A stretch of 7,045 bases of DNA. It comes from Jatrophihabitans sp. GTDB taxonomy: Bacteria; Actinomycetota; Actinomycetes; Mycobacteriales; Jatrophihabitantaceae. This document shows, one piece after another, positions 5,590 through 7,045 of this stretch (positions within the stretch are counted from its first letter, which is position 1; every line of letters begins with the position of its first letter). The notes beneath the pieces were generated by a model, which had not been told where the DNA came from, did no database searches, and was given only the letters and a program-made list of their open reading frames with translations. The position numbers were made by a program, and so were the translations under genes. The stretch covers positions 1 through 7,045 of the forward strand of contig JAOPVG010000210.1 in the NCBI GenBank assembly GCA_025966255.1, in the 5' to 3' direction.

Positions 5590-6780
5590 TCAGAGCTCGT
5601 CCAACGTCGCGGCCAGCGCGTCGAGGTCGACATCGATGTCCCGGACGATTGCCGATCCGCGCGTCGCTCGGCGTGGGCCGCCCGGCGCGGACAGGTAGCG
5701 GTAGCGCAGGCCGGGCACGCCGCAGGACAGCCGCCAGTAGTCGGGAAGTACGCAGCCGGCCGGGAACAACTCGACCACCCCCGCGCCGGCACTCGCGAAG
5801 GCGAGGTTCGCAAGCGCGGCGCCGTGCGGCGCAACGATCAGGTCGGAAGTCGCGAAGGCCTGGATCTGCTCGGCGACCGACATCGCGCCGGGATCGACCG
5901 GCTCGAAGCCGCGGTCGGTCAGCAGCCGGAGCACGGCCGCTTCATTGATGACGGAGCGATTGTTCGCCGACGGTCCGCGCGTGACGTAGATGCGCCGCCG
6001 CGCGCCGGTCACGTCCACCTGCGGCAACAGTCGACTACGCAGGAACTGCACGACCCACGGCGGGTTCTTCTCGGTCATCGCCGGCGGCCCCGGCACGACC
6101 AGCATCTCGGCCCGGACATGCGGGTGCTCGGCGGCGTCTACGCGCTGCGCGGGCGGGATGCCGAAAAGGTCGAGCAACTCGTGGTGGAAGCGGGTCTGCA
6201 CCGGCACGTACCAGCGGTCGACCGGCGCGACGTCGCGGCACTGCTCCAGTACCCCGATTCGAGGCAGCGCGTCGAAGAGGAAGTGGTAGTAGTTCGTGTC
6301 GCCGCGGGAGGCGAGCACACCGAGGCGTCCGTCGACCTCTAACGGGCTATCGGGAAAGGGGTTCAGGAACAGCGGGTGCTCGCGGCCGCGGCGGGTGCCG
6401 AAGTAGCGGCTGACCTCCGTCACGAGATCGCCGCGGCCGGTGATGACGGCCCGGTGCGGGCCGAGCACCCGCCCGCCCGGCAGTTCGGCGAGGGCCACCC
6501 GGTCGACGTGCTCGCCGTCGCTGCGATCGGTCAGCCGTAGTGCCGCAGGCCGGCCGCGCAGCGCCGGGCGGGTGATCGTCTCCGCCGGGCGCGCGACGAA
6601 ACTCATGCCGCCCGACGTGGCCGCAGCCGCCTCCATCGTGTCGACGGTGCCGGTGGGAAGCAGACCGCCGCGCCGACGACTCAGGAGCTGCATCGACGGT
6701 GCGGCCAGCCGCGTGGCCGCTACGTAGGCCGGCTTGAGATACGGGAACAGCGGCCGCAGTCGCGGCGGAAGGCGAACCAC
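5590..6780 (-). CDS. GT61-family glycosyltransferase (DUF563)
   Basis: A 396-residue protein of glycosyltransferase family 61, whose members transfer sugars such as xylose or N-acetylglucosamine in eukaryotes and occur in bacterial capsule and lipopolysaccharide loci. Hallmarks are strong: DTNYYHFLFDALPRIGVLEQ at 161-180 (the N-Y-x-H-F-x-x-D-x-L-P-R motif), RRIYVTRGPSANNRSVINE at 262-280, GFEPVDPGAMSVAEQIQAFA at 291-310, and IVAPHGAALANLAFASAGAG at 315-334 followed by VVELFP (335-340). The final block is the HGA-x-L-x-N-x-x-F signature. No signal peptide is seen. I chose GTG at 6780, two bases after the stop of the FkbM gene (TGA-GC-GTG). A longer open frame to 6957 adds 59 Arg-rich residues that lie wholly inside the FkbM gene and is rejected. 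The two genes are very probably cotranscribed and coupled. Donor and acceptor sugars cannot be read from the sequence. Confidence 0.88.
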   Translation of the reverse strand: MVRLPPRLRPLFPYLKPAYVAATRLAAPSMQLLSRRRGGLLPTGTVDTMEAAAATSGGMSFVARPAETITRPALRGRPAALRLTDRSDGEHVDRVALAELPGGRVLGPHRAVITGRGDLVTEVSRYFGTRRGREHPLFLNPFPDSPLEVDGRLGVLASRGDTNYYHFLFDALPRIGVLEQCRDVAPVDRWYVPVQTRFHHELLDLFGIPPAQRVDAAEHPHVRAEMLVVPGPPAMTEKNPPWVVQFLRSRLLPQVDVTGARRRIYVTRGPSANNRSVINEAAVLRLLTDRGFEPVDPGAMSVAEQIQAFATSDLIVAPHGAALANLAFASAGAGVVELFPAGCVLPDYWRLSCGVPGLRYRYLSAPGGPRRATRGSAIVRDIDVDLDALAATLDEL

Positions 6781-6785
6781 GCTCA
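6778..6785 (-). promoter_or_regulatory. Coupled stop/start junction TGA-GC-GTG
   Basis: The FkbM gene ends with TGA (6785-6783) and the GT61 gene begins with GTG (6780-6778) two bases later. No strong Shine-Dalgarno sequence precedes the GTG, so translation of GT61 probably depends on ribosomes that finish the FkbM gene. Confidence 0.55.
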
Positions 6786-7045
6786 GGCTTCGACGGAGGC
6801 CAGCTGCTCGCGGGAGAGCCAGACGCAGCCGTGCACGCCGGCCTCGTCGATGTCCTGCACAGTGAGGCCGGCTGCGGCGAAGTAGTCGCGCAATTCCGGC
6901 CAGGCGTGCCCGGGGACCGGGTGGTGCTCGATGACGACCCGTTGCACGTTGGCCCAACTCTCCGGCTTCGAGCCGAGCACGAGGTCGTACTCGCCGCCCT
7001 CGCAGTCGATCTTGACGACATCGACCGGTGCGGGCGCGTCGGCGA
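6783..7045 (-). CDS. FkbM-family methyltransferase, 3' end only
   Basis: The last 86 residues of a protein whose 5' part lies beyond the window; bases 7044-7045 belong to a cut codon. The visible part holds the FkbM signature VDVVKIDCEGGEYDLVLGS (visible residues 7-25), where K-I-D-x-E-G-x-E-Y-D is diagnostic, followed by VQRVVIEHHP (31-40), the LRDYFAAAGLTV stretch (48-59) and GCVWLSRE (70-77). FkbM enzymes are SAM-dependent O-methyltransferases, named after one in FK506 synthesis and common in surface-polysaccharide loci, where they methylate sugar hydroxyls. Complete members are usually about 230-280 residues, so about a third is seen. A short in-frame GTG at 6980 lies after the signature and is an internal valine, not the start. 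The gene is followed two bases later by the GT61 gene, so methylation and sugar transfer on the same glycan are plausible (inference). Confidence 0.85.
   Translation of the reverse strand, partial: ADAPAPVDVVKIDCEGGEYDLVLGSKPESWANVQRVVIEHHPVPGHAWPELRDYFAAAGLTVQDIDEAGVHGCVWLSREQLASVEA

Noticed and set aside
6781..6957. Longer GT61 start at 6957 (59 extra residues)
   Set aside because: The extension is Arg-rich and lies inside the FkbM gene, whose signature is in another frame. GTG at 6780 fits the operon spacing.

Overview
The window is GC-rich, with G/C favoured at third codon positions. It carries GTG starts, tightly packed genes and two candidate leaderless promoters of the TANNNT type. 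This fits a high-GC actinomycete (Actinomycetota), but I cannot name a genus. I see no rRNA, tRNA, CRISPR array, insertion sequence or phage gene. Almost every base lies in one of eight protein genes, and together they look like part of a cell-surface polysaccharide or glycoconjugate locus.

Layout: (1) bases 1-818, plus strand: a class I SAM-dependent methyltransferase, probably cut at its 5' end by the window edge. (2) Bases 815-4623, minus strand: a four-gene operon read from high to low coordinates. It encodes a WcaB/serine-acetyltransferase-like hexapeptide acyltransferase, a GT-B (GT4-like) glycosyltransferase, a Wzx/MATE-type polysaccharide flippase and a second, divergent SAM methyltransferase. 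(3) Bases 4624-4773: a divergent control region. (4) Bases 4774-5580, plus strand: a lone SGNH/GDSL-hydrolase-like gene. (5) Bases 5590-7045, minus strand: a GT61-family glycosyltransferase preceded by the 3' end of an FkbM-family methyltransferase that runs off the window.

How the genes may work together (inference): the two glycosyltransferases would add sugars to a lipid-linked oligosaccharide, the acyltransferase and methyltransferases would decorate or cap it, and the flippase would move it across the membrane. The SGNH protein could add or remove acyl groups. No initiating sugar-phosphate transferase, polymerase (Wzy), chain-length regulator (Wzz) or nucleotide-sugar enzyme is visible, so the window holds only part of a larger locus.

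Nothing here is clearly a new kind of system. The points most worth a second look are the atypical active-site motifs in three enzymes (SGNH-like protein, GT4-like protein, second methyltransferase), the matching leaderless-promoter geometry before two GTG starts, and the tight junctions between genes: stops sharing one CTAG, and 1-nt and 2-nt stop/start gaps.
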